Source of the DNA: Angiostrongylus vasorum
Lineage: Eukaryota; Nematoda; Chromadorea; Rhabditida; Metastrongylidae
Reading direction: 5' to 3'
DNA length: 64,000 nucleotides
Assembly (NCBI GenBank): GCA_018806985.1
Contig: JADANN010000364.1
Coordinates: 2,969,001 to 3,033,000, forward strand
The notes under the pieces are model-generated. The model did no database searches. It was not told the origin of the DNA and saw only the letters and a program-made list of their open reading frames with translations. The position numbers and the translations under genes are program-made. Shown piece by piece: positions 24,659 to 35,157 of this stretch. Every line of letters begins with the position of its first letter. Positions within the stretch are counted from its first letter, which is position 1.

Positions 24659-25169
24659 ATCAGCACTGATCCCAGACCATGGACTCAAGCCGTCCTTTGA
24701 TACGATGTGGGTGATCGTTATCGTATTGCGTCCAGTCCAGTGAAGAAGCAGCATTGGAGTGGTGACTTCATTCGGCGTGCCCCTTTACGTGGAAGTCGGT
24801 TTTTAAAATATTGTGTGGCAGTAAACAAGTACCGACAGCTACAGGACGCATTGCACCCAAGAAAACCCGATCATAGTGGTTGGCAGTTGACCAACAAACG
24901 TCCTATAGAAAACAGGACCGGTAGGCGAACTTCCATATTTAGGCACAGCAACCTTCACTGGGTTTGGCGACGTGACAATGAACACCCACATTGCCACAAC
25001 GACCATTTTGGGACCATTGATTCAGTTAAAAGCCGCGCTGAAGAAGGCAATGACATCGAATCCTTAATCGAATAGCAGTCCTAAAATCGTCCTTTTATCT
25101 TATCCCACCTTTTTATCCTAATTATTTTATCCTACAACTCACTATCTATTATCTATACATGCATAAAAA

Positions 25170-25450
25170 AGCATAAAGCTCTCGGCGTTGATCAATCCTT
25201 AGAAGATGCGCCATACATTCGACTTCATTAAGTATCGTTGGAGGTCATTGAATGCATATCTGACCTTTGCAATGACTCGAGGTGACCTACCGATGTATCG
25301 AGCCAGTGCTGCTATCCTCCCAGAAAAGTATGGTACTAACTTGCCGACCCCGGAGGGGGTCGCAGGCTTGGTGGGCCATGGGCGCGGGGATCGATTCCAC
25401 TTGTGTGTCGTAGTGGCCCTTCCAACGACTGCGCCACACGCGCCCCTTCA
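25170..25450 (-). repeat. SINE family 1, near full length
   Basis: Tail side AAGCTCTCGGCGTTGATCAA at left, CTTTGCAATGACTCGAGGTG, GGTACTAACTTGCCGACC, and at right the head complement GCGGGGATCGATTCCACTTG and ACTGCGCCACACGCGCC. In intron 1 of CLN3 copy B. Confidence 0.75.
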
Positions 25451-25699
25451 CCACTGCGCGGTATACATGCATACGATATGTAGATATGTATGTATATAAT
25501 GCACTTCCTCTATTTTGTTTTGTTCAAATCTCAGCATTCCTAGGTTGTATTTCTTCGTTCATATAGTTTTTTCTACGACGAAAAACTTTGTTCTAGGAAA
25601 AATTTTAGCCATTCCAGGTGAAGTTTGCGGGAGCAATCCATGGGGAAAGAAAAGTAACACATGGTAAACTCTGCCCAGCAGTTCCCAAGATCGACTTTC

Positions 25700-26900
25700 A
25701 ATTAACCACGGCATTGGATTATAAATCTGTTGTTCTCTTTTTACAGCAATCGCGAGGTTGTTATTCAGCACACCTTTACTTCCTTACAAATATAACACAT
25801 ACAACACAACGGTAGCTGACGTTTCGGCAGCATCGCCTTCTTCAGAGCCTGGAAGGGTACACTAATATTTACTAGGTCAAACGCCTCAACAACGCAAACA
25901 GAAAGCTGAAAATCTGAACAATAATTATACACGATCACCGGCTTCTCGAAAAACCCACCGTTTTTTACCTGTTTTCCACTAAGGAAGAAAAGCCGCTTAG
26001 AGTCGCATGTGGTTGATTGCTGCACCACCCCACATCAAAAATCAGTTCTGAGATACGGGGCTAGAACACGTGTTATCTCGGGCATTCTTCCTGCTATTCA
26101 TTCTTATATTTTTGGAATTTATCCAAAAGGCCTCGAGAAATTTGCGCGTTGGTGTTTTACTCTCCCGTACGATGATAGCGACTTTTACATCAAAATGCTC
26201 TCCGCTATGTTTTTGTATCGTATGCGTGCCTGGTGGCGTGCTCTGTTTTGATTTTCGTTTGCCATCTAGGTGTTCTTTTATACGGATACACTAGGGTCTG
26301 CCCGTTTCGCCGATATATTCTTCTCCGCAAGTACTACAAGAAATCAGGCATATCGTACCTGAACTCGTGCAGCCACCGTCCCTGCCGTAAGGTCAAATTA
26401 CGCAATTTGTTGTTTCACATAGACGGTCATACAGGCAGTTACGAACTAACTGATGACGTAGAGTATCCCGTGGTGTTTCAGCTATCGCTACCGATTCCTT
26501 TAGATCTGCCCTTCTTAAGCATCGCTTTATCGCTACCACTAATTTCATCGCTAATAAAGGGCAACATAAACGGGATTTTTGTTTCTGCCAAACCCTTCGT
26601 CTTGGGGCGTCGTTCTCCTTCTAAACTTATCTCGTGGGGTTACTATTTCGTAACCATTGGAGATGGCTATTTTTCCGAGCCAAGTTGCGCGATTCTTCCT
26701 TTAGTTCCCTACGTGTGCATACAGAGGTGGCTGTTCGAACAACAACAACAACAACCACAACGAGGTGTTCTGACAACCTTTGTTCGAAGACTTTAGAAGC
26801 CCTGCAAATGAAAGATAAAGTCAAGCTGCCTGCCGCATCTTCGAACTCAAGTGGGTTGACTGTAAAAAAAACAATTATTGGTATACCACAAAGTTGACAT
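25700..26900 (-). pseudogene. Penelope-like element relic, 5'-truncated
   Basis: Minus-strand frames give ELKEESRNLA near 26700, AIKRCLRRADLKESVAIAE near 26540-26480, a cysteine-containing EEYIGETGRP-like segment in damaged form near 26350-26310, the endonuclease tail near 26130-26080, and PFQALKKAMLPKRQ near 25860-25820. The order equals that of the PLE at 51950-49212 downstream of its RT domain, and the 3' end carries the hammerhead-like motif. Multiple frameshifts. Located in intron 1 of CLN3 copy B. The plus-strand open frame of 187 codons at 26233-26796 is the antisense shadow of this relic. Confidence 0.65.
25814..25849 (-). ncRNA. Hammerhead-ribozyme-like motif of PLE, with stem I
   Basis: Reads GGCT, CTGAAGA, A, GGC GATGCT GCC, GAAACGTC, AGCT. 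GGCT and AGCT pair as a 4 bp stem I (one G-U), GGC and GCC form stem II, and ACGT is the minimal stem III. The same pairing is kept in the copy at 60383-60418. Self-cleavage would need dimerisation through stem III. Confidence 0.6.
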
Positions 26901-27270
26901 CAACTTAGTCCACTAAACCTTAACAAGAGGGCCAGGTGACAGCACATTGGAATCTAATTGAAAGAAATTTGTTTGATTATATTCTTGTCCAAAATCATTT
27001 TTAGATGGAATCTGTGTACAAAGCTGTGTCGTATCCTAAACGATCAACTGCTCACAGATTAGCAAATCCCTAGCAAATTTGTCTGAGAACTGGATCGCTC
27101 CTCCATTTTTTCCTTACAGAAGAATTTAATTAATTTCCTTTAAAACCTGCACTAGATCTTTGAGCTCTTCAGGGTTATAGAGAGGCACCAACGATAAGGG
27201 AAACTGACCAGAACGAGATCATATTCCTTGCCTCGGTTTGTTTGGACTTCTTTCTCAACAACCATTGTTT

Positions 27271-27273
27271 TCT
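27271..27273 (-). promoter_or_regulatory. Probable spliced-leader acceptor of CLN3 copy B
   Basis: Minus strand reads AATTTCCAG, AAAACA, ATG. The CAG lies 6 bases before the start codon, at the same distance as in copies A and C. A 5' UTR intron acceptor is the alternative. Confidence 0.5.
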
Positions 27274-27729
27274 GGAAATTATTCTAAGTGACTAAAGTTA
27301 CCAACAAGCAAGACTCCAAATCCTTGACTGAAAATGTTCTTCGTATCCATTCAAAACTATCAGATTTTCGTAGAAAGACAACAATGGGAAATTCAATGAG
27401 TTCTCTATCGTAAACTGAAGTGACGCAATATTTCCACAAAAAACCAACGGATGAAAGAGCATATGAAATTTTCGAACAGGAATTCAAGTAGGAATTGTGA
27501 ATTTGAGCAGAATCTTCTTCTAAAGTCTGCACCATAGTAATGCAGAAAGGCAAATTCGGCAAGAAGATGCTAAATTTTGAAAGCGCGTGAAACACTTATG
27601 TGTAGTTGAAATAACGTGAACGCACTGTCAATCGCCTTTCACTGCATAAGTATTAACTGGTCTTGAAGGTTTGAGTTATCGTCCGACTTTAGACACACCA
27701 GAGTTAGGCAGGTGCAAAACAAGAGTGAA

Positions 27730-27930
27730 GGTGCGTGTAACGCAGTGGTTAGAGGTGTTCTACACACGTGATCGTTGATTAAGTCACGGGCCGAAAGATC
27801 ACCAAGCCTTCCATTCCCTCGAGTGCGCAAATTTGCTACTAAGGTTGTCTGGGAGGATAGCAACATCGACTTGATGCATTGGAAAGCCATTGTTAGTCAC
27901 TCCATAGATCAGATACGCATTCAATCAGTC
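27730..27930 (+). repeat. SINE family 1, diverged
   Basis: GTGCGTGTAACGCAGTGGTT (A-box-like), CCAAGCCTTCCATTCCCTCG, GTCTGGGAGGATAGCAACAT, then decays. About 470 bases upstream of the CLN3 copy B start codon. Confidence 0.6.
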
Positions 27931-28169
27931 GAAAGTTTTTACGCTTTACGAAAGAAGGAAGGATTTGTGAGCCATTGTTCTGATTGAAAAAAACACCAAT
28001 ACACGCTGAAGGTTGAACTAAAATTATGTAGGTCTCCACAAGGATCCTGGTAGTTGCCATATTAACTAAGTAGCGAAATTACACGTGAGTATATAAAAAC
28101 CTTTAAAAAGAGGTGTAAATTCAAGTTTTTCTTAAGAGCAGTTGGTTACGCTACCCGTATTTTCACTAA

Positions 28170-28320
28170 CAATGGAAATTCAGAAAAATGCCACGGAAAG
28201 CGGAAGTTCGAGGATTTATCAACTCGGCATCAAAAAATCGAGCATTGTCAGACTTTTTCGTCGTTGAACGCTGTGAAATCGGAATAGCAGTCAATTCCCT
28301 AGGATGCGACGACGTGAAGG
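28170..28320. promoter_or_regulatory. Duplicated CLN3 upstream block (copy B)
   Basis: GGAAATTCAGAAAAATGCCA and GACGTGAAGGACTAACAGCA match the blocks upstream of copies A and C. The block is cut at about 28322 by the RTE copy at 28320-30037. Confidence 0.4.
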
Positions 28321-30037
28321 ACTAACAGCACTCAATCCGGTTTAGGATGACTCGAGCGAAAGGTTTGTAGACGGAAGACAGCAAGCAAATTGGGCGATAG
28401 TTGCCGATATCCTGTAGGTCATTCTTCTTGAACAATAACACGTTTATGCTGGTCTTCCAGTGGGTAGGGACCTTGCATTCGGAGAGGTAATGTGTGAAGA
28501 GCCGAACCAGTGTGTTTACGAGGACTGGCGGAAGATTCTTCAGGTGTTCTTGTCCTATCCTGTCCGGACAAGGTGCTGTTTGATTCTTGACCGACGAAAT
28601 AGAATGTCGGATTTCGGAAGGGAGAACAGGTGGTGCAACATATCCGTCCTCCTTTATTTCATATGACGGAAGGTGGACGTGCCTATCGAAGAGATCCGAG
28701 TAGTATTCGTGAATAATTTTCTCCACTGCCTTTCTGGACGCTGTAACTGTTCCGTCTGGGCGCCGGAGTGCAATCATCTTGGTCTTGTAATTGGCGAGGT
28801 TTCGGTGGACTTTGCGAATACTTTTCCCAGCCTCTGCAGCTTCGACCATTACTGCTGTTCTTCTCTCATTAAGATCTTCTTTTATCGCCTGTCTGCATTG
28901 TTTTACAAGTTCGGACGTTAGTTCGCGGTTGTCTGCAGCTCGTGCGATTCCACGCTGGCGTATCAGCTCGAGAGTTTTTGGAGACAGACGTCCCTTGGTG
29001 ACTTTCGAACTCTCAACTTTCACAGCACTAAGTTGAAGATGTTGAATGAGCCGATCGTATTTTTCGTCGATGTTATGGGCAACGGCGTCTTCCCAAAAGC
29101 CATCTAGTGAATTGAATAAATCCAGTTTAACGGAGGATTTTGGACTTCGTTTCTTGAATTCAGCGGATTATTCTCCTTTCGGCAAAAAAATGGAATCTTG
29201 CACGAAGGAGGCGGTGGTCTAATATCGCGTAGAATTTTGGGTCAACAACAACATCGGTAAGGCAAAACATTCTATTTGCTATGATGTGATCTATTTCGTT
29301 ATGGTGTTCTCCACTGGGAGACACCTACGTCCAACGTTGAGGGTGGTGCTTCTGGATTTGCTAGTTACCATGGATTGCCTTGGTTGTCATGATAAACTCG
29401 GACAGCCGTTTACCCTGCTCGTTCCATTCTAATCCGAGGTCCCAATGTGACGTTCTTCAGATGTTCTTCTTGGTCCAATCTTGGCGTTAAAATCTCCAAT
29501 GATAACCCTGAAGAATGTGTGATCTACTCTGTAGAACTTCTTTAAGCCCATATAGAACGCTTCGACTTCTTCTTCGTCATAGTTTGATGTTGGCTCGTAA
29601 ACGACGACGATTGTCAAGGCCGGAATTGATCCACATCTCTTTAATCGTAAACGTCCGATTTAGGTTGTTAGTTTCTTCGAGTGAATCGATGTTCATGGAT
29701 AAACTCGTGTATATGGTAGGCGGTTAGGAGTCGCCTTCAAAAAAATAAGCTCCATGTCCACTCCCTGTCATTTGTTTGCAGGCTTTTGGCCAAACTGACT
29801 CGTAGAATACAATTCGCACAAGCGAGAACGCACTCACACACGCGTGCATGAACACGCCTCGTAAACACATAATGTGCCAAATCGGCGCACCAGAAACAGG
29901 GAGTCCATCTCTTGAATCCACCTGCGTCTCAGGGGGAAGGTCGCTTTTGGTCCGCGGTCCCCTATCCGCCACCTAGGGACGCGCCACTTAGCCTCGCTAC
30001 CAACTGGCTCAATATCCCTCGTATGAGGGAGATCCCG
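28320..30037 (-). pseudogene. RTE family 1 copy, 3' half missing
   Basis: It starts with the 5' leader (30037-29730, as in 46903-46590), loses about 480 bases of the endonuclease start, then reads [20 protein letters not shown] and the catalytic-loop block IIGDFNAKIGP (29617-29480), the linker, and the RT front (29023-28322: [60 protein letters not shown]). It ends at VILNRIECC, before RT motif A, so it has no catalytic aspartates. Ending at the 3' side is unusual, because non-LTR elements are normally truncated at the 5' side. It interrupts the duplicated upstream block of CLN3 copy B. Confidence 0.75.
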
Positions 30038-30039
30038 TG

Positions 30040-31640
30040 AATTGTATACCGTTAGCTACGAAAAAATACGATTGGCCGAAAGCGGGACAGGTTATTCGTT
30101 TGGATTCACAGATCAACGGATGACTTTATGTACGATTTGCAAACAGGCGGAGCATAGGGCATTTCCAAAACTACACATCGATGAGGATCAGATAGAGCAT
30201 AGAAAATGCATGGATCAAGAAGAGATTACAGGCATTCCATAGAAATGGGTCGAACTTTCTCATTGTAAGCTGTGATGGCAGAGTATATTTAGATTACGAA
30301 ATCAATACACGGCAACTGAGGAGAACTTACGTCAGTAGTCAATCATGTAATACAAAAGATGAGAATGGTTGGGCACGGAAATGCTGAGAGCAACAATGAT
30401 GACGTAATGAATGGGCGCAGAGAAAAGAACAATAGAAAAGTAACGGTGCAGCAAGATAAACATGGTAGAAGGCTTATGTAGGGACTGAAATATCTTCAGT
30501 GGATCAGTGACTATTAGGAGGCAACACGGAACAGCGATTTATGCTACTTACGTGGCTGCAGGTCCTAACAGTTGAAACCTACGACGTGAGGTTAGGACTC
30601 TGAAACTGAGCAATGCAAAGAAAGGACAAATTTCGTTAATATCTGGAGCAGCTGTCACAGAGACGTGCGACTGTGTGGAATAATAATAACTATTTTGAGG
30701 GAATTACAGTCATTTGCCCAGTGACGCGTTGAAATATTCAGTGCTCGCTAAAGTGCAAAGGAAATTTCCGCACTGAAAAACGTAACGGCAGTGGTCCTCA
30801 TGATTACATGAGCATCCACAAACGATAGAACTTGTCCTAGACCCTCAATGGGGTTTGTAAGGTCGGCAGCTAGGCATCTCCATTCAGAAGCCAGACTACG
30901 AGTGGATCTATGCTGGCACAACACCACGTTGTAAATGCCTTATCCTCAAAGGTCTTAAAAAAAGGGCCTCATTTCAGAACTATAAAATTACTTCACGCTC
31001 TTGTGAGAGTAGAGCTATTGATTAGCTTCGACAAGAACGAATGAAAGGACGAACAGAGAAATCACTTTGTGCTAGTTCAGGTTCAGGTCATGATTAGCCG
31101 GATTATCCCACAACGCTACGGTTATGGGTGGCTGGTCCCAATCGAATAGGAGCAGTTTACCGTCGGCTGCTGATGTTCTGGATTTTTCACGACAAAAAAG
31201 TTTTTCAATAACTAGAAGCCTTTAGGAGTTCTGAACATGCCGGAAATGTGGAGGAAACTTTGATCTGTAGTAGTACAGGTGTGAATGTTGTTCATGCTAC
31301 TATTCACCGTGGGGTATCATGCAAATACATTGCTGTCAGCACTTGGGAATATTTTTGCGCACTGTGTTTGAAATTTTTCTCCGTTTTTTTTTATATCCGT
31401 ACATTCCATGTAATGACCATGCTGATTCAATTGAAACAACATTTGATTGTTGGTCCCATTACCCGTGAACGAACTTTTTTCGAAAAAAAGGTTTTTTAGC
31501 GAATTACTAAATGTACAGAGTGGTTTTTCTTGTCTCACCCCTCCTATTTCGATCTCCATCCAATTAGCTATCAAATTAATCTACGTAATGCAGAAAACCC
31601 TGAAACCACCAAACAGAATATAGATACTATAGCTTCCACA
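30040..31640. other. Intergenic, no gene recognised
   Basis: Only short frames without motifs (for example 31248-31499 plus). No transposon protein, SINE or CLN3-type exon recognised on either strand. Confidence 0.5.
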
Positions 31641-31646
31641 AGGGCG

Positions 31647-31935
31647 CGCGTGGCACCGTGGTTGGAGGCGCCACTGCGACACACACGTGGAATCGATCCC
31701 CCGCGCCCATGGTCCACTAAGCATTCCATCTCTCCGGGGTCGGCAACTTGGTACCAGACTTGTTTGGGAGGATAGCAGCACTAGCTCGATACATCGGTAG
31801 GCCACCGCGAGTCATTGTAAAGGCCAGATATGCATTCAATTCAAACACCTCCAACGATACTTAATGATGTCGAATTCATGGCGCATCCCTCAGGGATTGA
31901 TCAACGCCAAGTGCTCTATCCTTTATTTTTTTATA
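31647..31935 (+). repeat. SINE family 1, near full length
   Basis: GCGCGCGTGGCACCGTGGTT, ACACGTGGAATCGATCCCC, TCTCCGGGGTCGGCAACTTG, GGTAGGCCACCGCGAGTCAT, GCGCATCCCTCAGGGATTGA, CTCTATCCTTTATTTTTTTA. One of the best-preserved copies in the window. Confidence 0.8.
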
Positions 31936-31939
31936 GTGT

Positions 31940-32780
31940 CCATACGGGCGTGCGCTGTTGGTTAAGGTGATTATACTTGCAACTGGTTCCGAGTGCCAGT
32001 TATCCTATGATTCCATCCTAGAATTCATTTGGACCACCCATCGTTGTTTATGGAGATACTCGTCAACGAAGATTCCATTTGCTTCTGTCATGTGCAGCAA
32101 TATTCATCTGGGTTCTTCTCACTCTGGTGACATGAGGATCGCCTCGACTTTAGACGAGAATATTCGGAAACGATACCGATGATTCCGACGATCTTCCAAT
32201 TGAATGCTTACGACGTGTAGGAACCAGTTGCTAACTGCTCTCATTAACTAGCTGTCGATAATACTCATCAGTGTCCTGCTACCTTGAAATCTTGGCTTGT
32301 ATATAAGTGACTGTAATCTTAGTTCCTTAAATAATGCGAATGGTGCTTATCTCTCTCTCTCTTCGTCTTTCTTCTATTTTCCCTCATTTGCATAGTATTT
32401 GATAGCTCTAAAGTCATCCCCTTGAGACAGCGCGTTTGATCACGCTGTTTCATCTCAAATCCTGATTGCCATGCCCTCACTTTAGCAAAGCGTATATTGT
32501 GGCACTAAAAATACTAGGCTGGAGTTAGTGGGTTGACAGCGTTCATTGTCCTTTTTACTTCTATGCCCGAACTTGCTCATTGCCTGTTGCTCAGCTTTGA
32601 AGCTAAATCATTTGTTACTTCTCGACAATTACACAAAGTTTGAGTATTTGGAAATGCTTGTCCTTTTTTCCTATGAACGTCGGCTTCTTGAAAATCAAAC
32701 GAATACCAACGTTTTTTACAACAGCTGCCAAAATCACCCATCAAGATTCCTGCATGCCTAATGCTTAGTTTCTCAAAGAT
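31940..32780. other. Intergenic, no gene recognised
   Basis: Short frames only, no recognised element. A small CT-rich run occurs near 32350. Confidence 0.5.
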
Positions 32781-32781
32781 A

Positions 32782-33062
32782 AAAAATAAAGAGTAAAGTT
32801 CTCGGTGTTGACCAATCCCTGAGGAATGAGCTATGCATTCTACTTCATTAAGCATCGTTTACAGGTGATTGAATGCACATCTGGCCTTTACAATGACTCA
32901 CGGTGGCCTAGCGATGTATCGAGCCAGTGCTGCTATCCTCCCAGACAAGTCTGATACGAATTTGCCCACCCCAGAGGGATGGAAAGCTTGGTGGGCCATG
33001 GGCGTGGGGATCGATTCCACGTGTGTGTAGCAGGGCACCTCCGACCACTGCGCCACACGCGG
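32782..33062 (-). repeat. SINE family 1, near full length
   Basis: Tail side AAAGTTCTCGGTGTTGACCA, TTTACAATGACTCACGGTGG, CCCACCCCAGAGGGATGGAA, and at right GGGGATCGATTCCACGTGTG and CCACTGCGCCACACGCGG. Confidence 0.8.
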
Positions 33063-33179
33063 TTTCTTAAGAACGAATATCATCACCAAAGCAAATATCT
33101 ATGATGTAACTACCGACTATCGACTATCACTCAAATGTTTTCCTGTACGACGTTCGAATGCAGCTGTAAAAAAAATCTC

Positions 33180-33550
33180 TTCTGGTCTTCCCGGATCCCT
33201 TTCTTCATGTCGGTCATAAAGCCGCTGTAGAGTTGAAGAATTCTAGTTGTGAAGTTATATAGTTCAAAGAGGATCTTTATCTACTGATAAGGCATGCCTT
33301 AGCTCTCATGAGTTTCAATGCCATCCTCTGTCTCGACGGAGTCAAATGTTCCTTTTGACTCCATTCAAATCATATAAGGCGGTGCCTTATACTCCTGCGA
33401 TACCTGAATGAATTTCGTTATTGTATGGATATCAGAAATCGCGGTGACTCTTATTCGGTAGGTCTGCGTGATTGTCCTTCGTTCAGTCAACAATGTGGGC
33501 AATTAGTTACCGTTGTTTTCTTGACCTCCCTTAGTGTACAACATTATGGC
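33180..33550 (-). pseudogene. RTE family 1 relic (RT motif A region)
   Basis: Minus-strand frames resemble the RT segment [20 protein letters not shown] through [12 protein letters not shown] and [12 protein letters not shown] of 44293-45177, in badly frameshifted form (for example SRYRRSI and SSLNYITSQLEF). Position and order agree but identity is low. Confidence 0.45.
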
Positions 33551-33611
33551 TTCTGCTGTGTTTCATTGGTTGGGAACGTTCTATCGGTTTGAAAAAATTG
33601 GAAGGGCTAAG

Positions 33612-33880
33612 GATAAAGCGTAGTGCGTTGATTTCCTGACGGATGTGCTATGCACCCAACTTCATTGGGCAGTGCAAAGATGACTGAATGTATGTCCAAT
33701 CACTTGCGGTGGCGTACCGATGTATCGAGCCAGTATTGCTATCCTCCCATACAGATCTTGCTCCTATTTGACGAGCCCGGAGAGATGCAAGGCCTGATGA
33801 GACTGGGGCGCGGGATCGAACCATCTCACCTATCACGTGTGCATTGTGGGGCACCTAAAACCGCTGCGCTACTCATGCAC
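33612..33880 (-). repeat. SINE family 1, diverged
   Basis: GTGCGTTGATTTCCTGACGG, TATGCACCCAACTTCATTGG, GGTGGCGTACCGATGTATCG, GGCGCGGGATCGAACCATC. Same order as the other minus-strand copies. Confidence 0.6.
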
Positions 33881-33954
33881 TGGGACCGATTATTTATTTC
33901 ATTTTTTGCTCGACCCATCTTTCAGATCTTCTGTGTGCACTCCAGCATTTCTAG

Positions 33955-34020
33955 GTAAACGTATGCTGTTTAACAACTTCGCAATTGTTGAAAAAGAAAA
34001 CGACACATTAATTTTTAGAT
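33955..34020 (+). repeat. Orphan PLE 3'-tail fragment
   Basis: CGTATGCTGTTTAACAACTT then GCAATTGTTGAAAAAGAAAACGACACATT matches the tail found after the hammerhead motif in the PLE at 60565-60250. No coding part is attached. Confidence 0.5.
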
Positions 34021-34649
34021 TTCTAAACGCAGTAGCGACTATTGCAAACACAAATGATACTTTGCGGAGCTTCATGCCTTGTTGGGAGAAATCACGTTTG
34101 CTGATTTGTTCTATTGTTCGAGATACAAGCCTTGACTACAAAGAAAAAATGAAAACAGTACGTTCCATGGAATCCAGAAATCAGAAGTTCATCTTACATT
34201 ATAAGCGGACCTGTACTTTTTTTCGCACCTAACAATGTTCACTGTAATCTGAGTTATGCTGGTTTAAATTTTAAGACATAGATTATTTCCAAGCCACACG
34301 CGTTGTACCCATTGCATGTCTGCGGTTATGGCTCAGTGAACGGGTTTAACGCCATAGAGTGTATTGAATGGCCGCCTAGTATTTACAATGTGCTTAGTAT
34401 TGGATACATAAAGCTTAACACTTTCGTTCCATGTTCACTGATTTCGATGTGCATGCTGACGGGCTCAATGGACCATTTATATTGACTACGATGCTCACGC
34501 TTTCTGCTAGTTTATATCGCCGCACATGGTTTTTGCCGGGACTTTTTGTACTTAATCGATTGCTTGTTGAACATTTCTCAATCTCCTTCATTTGCGAGAA
34601 GCCCTTTTTCGAACGAGTTACCTCGTCTGCTTGAATTCCACGTCGGGTG

Positions 34650-35157
34650 AGTACTTTGTTTGTTCGTACTTACACAGCAAATACTGGAGCTGGGCGGCAC
34701 TTTATTGACGCGGAGAGGTGGCAAATTGCAACGTTGTATGAGACGAGTTTTCCATCAAGAAGTTTGGCCAGGGTAGCTTACCCGCCCGATCTTTGGATTA
34801 AAGAGTTGCAGCTTAGAAGTTGGGTGGTAAGGGATCACAATGGTTCCAACACTTGAGAAAAGCAGCTGTCTTCCAGTCATTGTAACTAATATCTAGGATA
34901 ACAATCTTCTTATTTATATTGAAATCACATCTTACATCAGCGACAAGGATTGCCACACTCGTATTCATAACTTGCACCAAAAGCTTTTAGAACAACATTG
35001 ATGCTACGTTGCTAATATGTATATAAACAATCATCATCTACTTAATCTGAAAAGGAGGCTTGGCTGTGGTAAAAGATGCACGTTTAGGTCGTGAAATCAG
35101 CGAATTAAAAGGGTTAAAAAATGGTGGCAAATACGAACTGTGACGACATCAAAATAC
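34650..35157. other. CLN3 copy C 3' flank, partly shared with copy B
   Basis: The stretch 34860-35030 resembles 13260-13430 beyond the copy B stop (AGCAGC, TCTTCTTATTTAT, CACTCGTATTCA blocks). This shows that the duplicated unit includes several hundred bases 3' of the stop codon. No separate gene is recognised. Confidence 0.45.

Larger units (their letters stand above)
13569..27264 (-). pseudogene. cln-3: CLN3 (battenin) copy B, 11 exons with three +1 frameshifts
   Basis: Exons: 27264-27208, 24529-24412, 23140-23019, 22953-22795, 22192-22040, 21274-21178, 18315-18246, 18084-18013, 17929-17837, 14562-14421, 13697-13569. Splice sites and phases match copy C. Hallmarks are CNNF in exon 2 with the sequon NTT, GGLGEFTYL in exon 4, WSSGTG in exon 5, TEYVINQGL in exon 7, FVSRSS in exon 9, [16 protein letters not shown] in exon 10 and the C-terminal NAICEMPWYS before the stop. 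Exons 1, 7 and 10 are each one base longer than in copy C (57, 70, 142 against 56, 69, 141), which breaks the frame; two of the extra bases lie in T6 runs and the third in an A run. Exon 9 is one whole codon shorter. The frame is otherwise open and conserved, so this is either a young pseudogene or a functional gene with homopolymer assembly errors. Its introns host the RTE relics at 14940-16600, 17560-16860, 19430-18690 and 21080-20270, and the PLE at 26900-25700. Confidence 0.85.

Noticed and set aside
26233..26796. 187-codon open frame on the plus strand
   Set aside because: It is antisense to a PLE relic whose minus-strand frames give recognisable RT-endonuclease linker and endonuclease tail; the plus-strand protein has no motif.
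34303..34856. Plus-strand frames 3' of CLN3-C as a possible gene
   Set aside because: No domain recognised and frames are short; part of the region is the duplicated 3' flank of CLN3.
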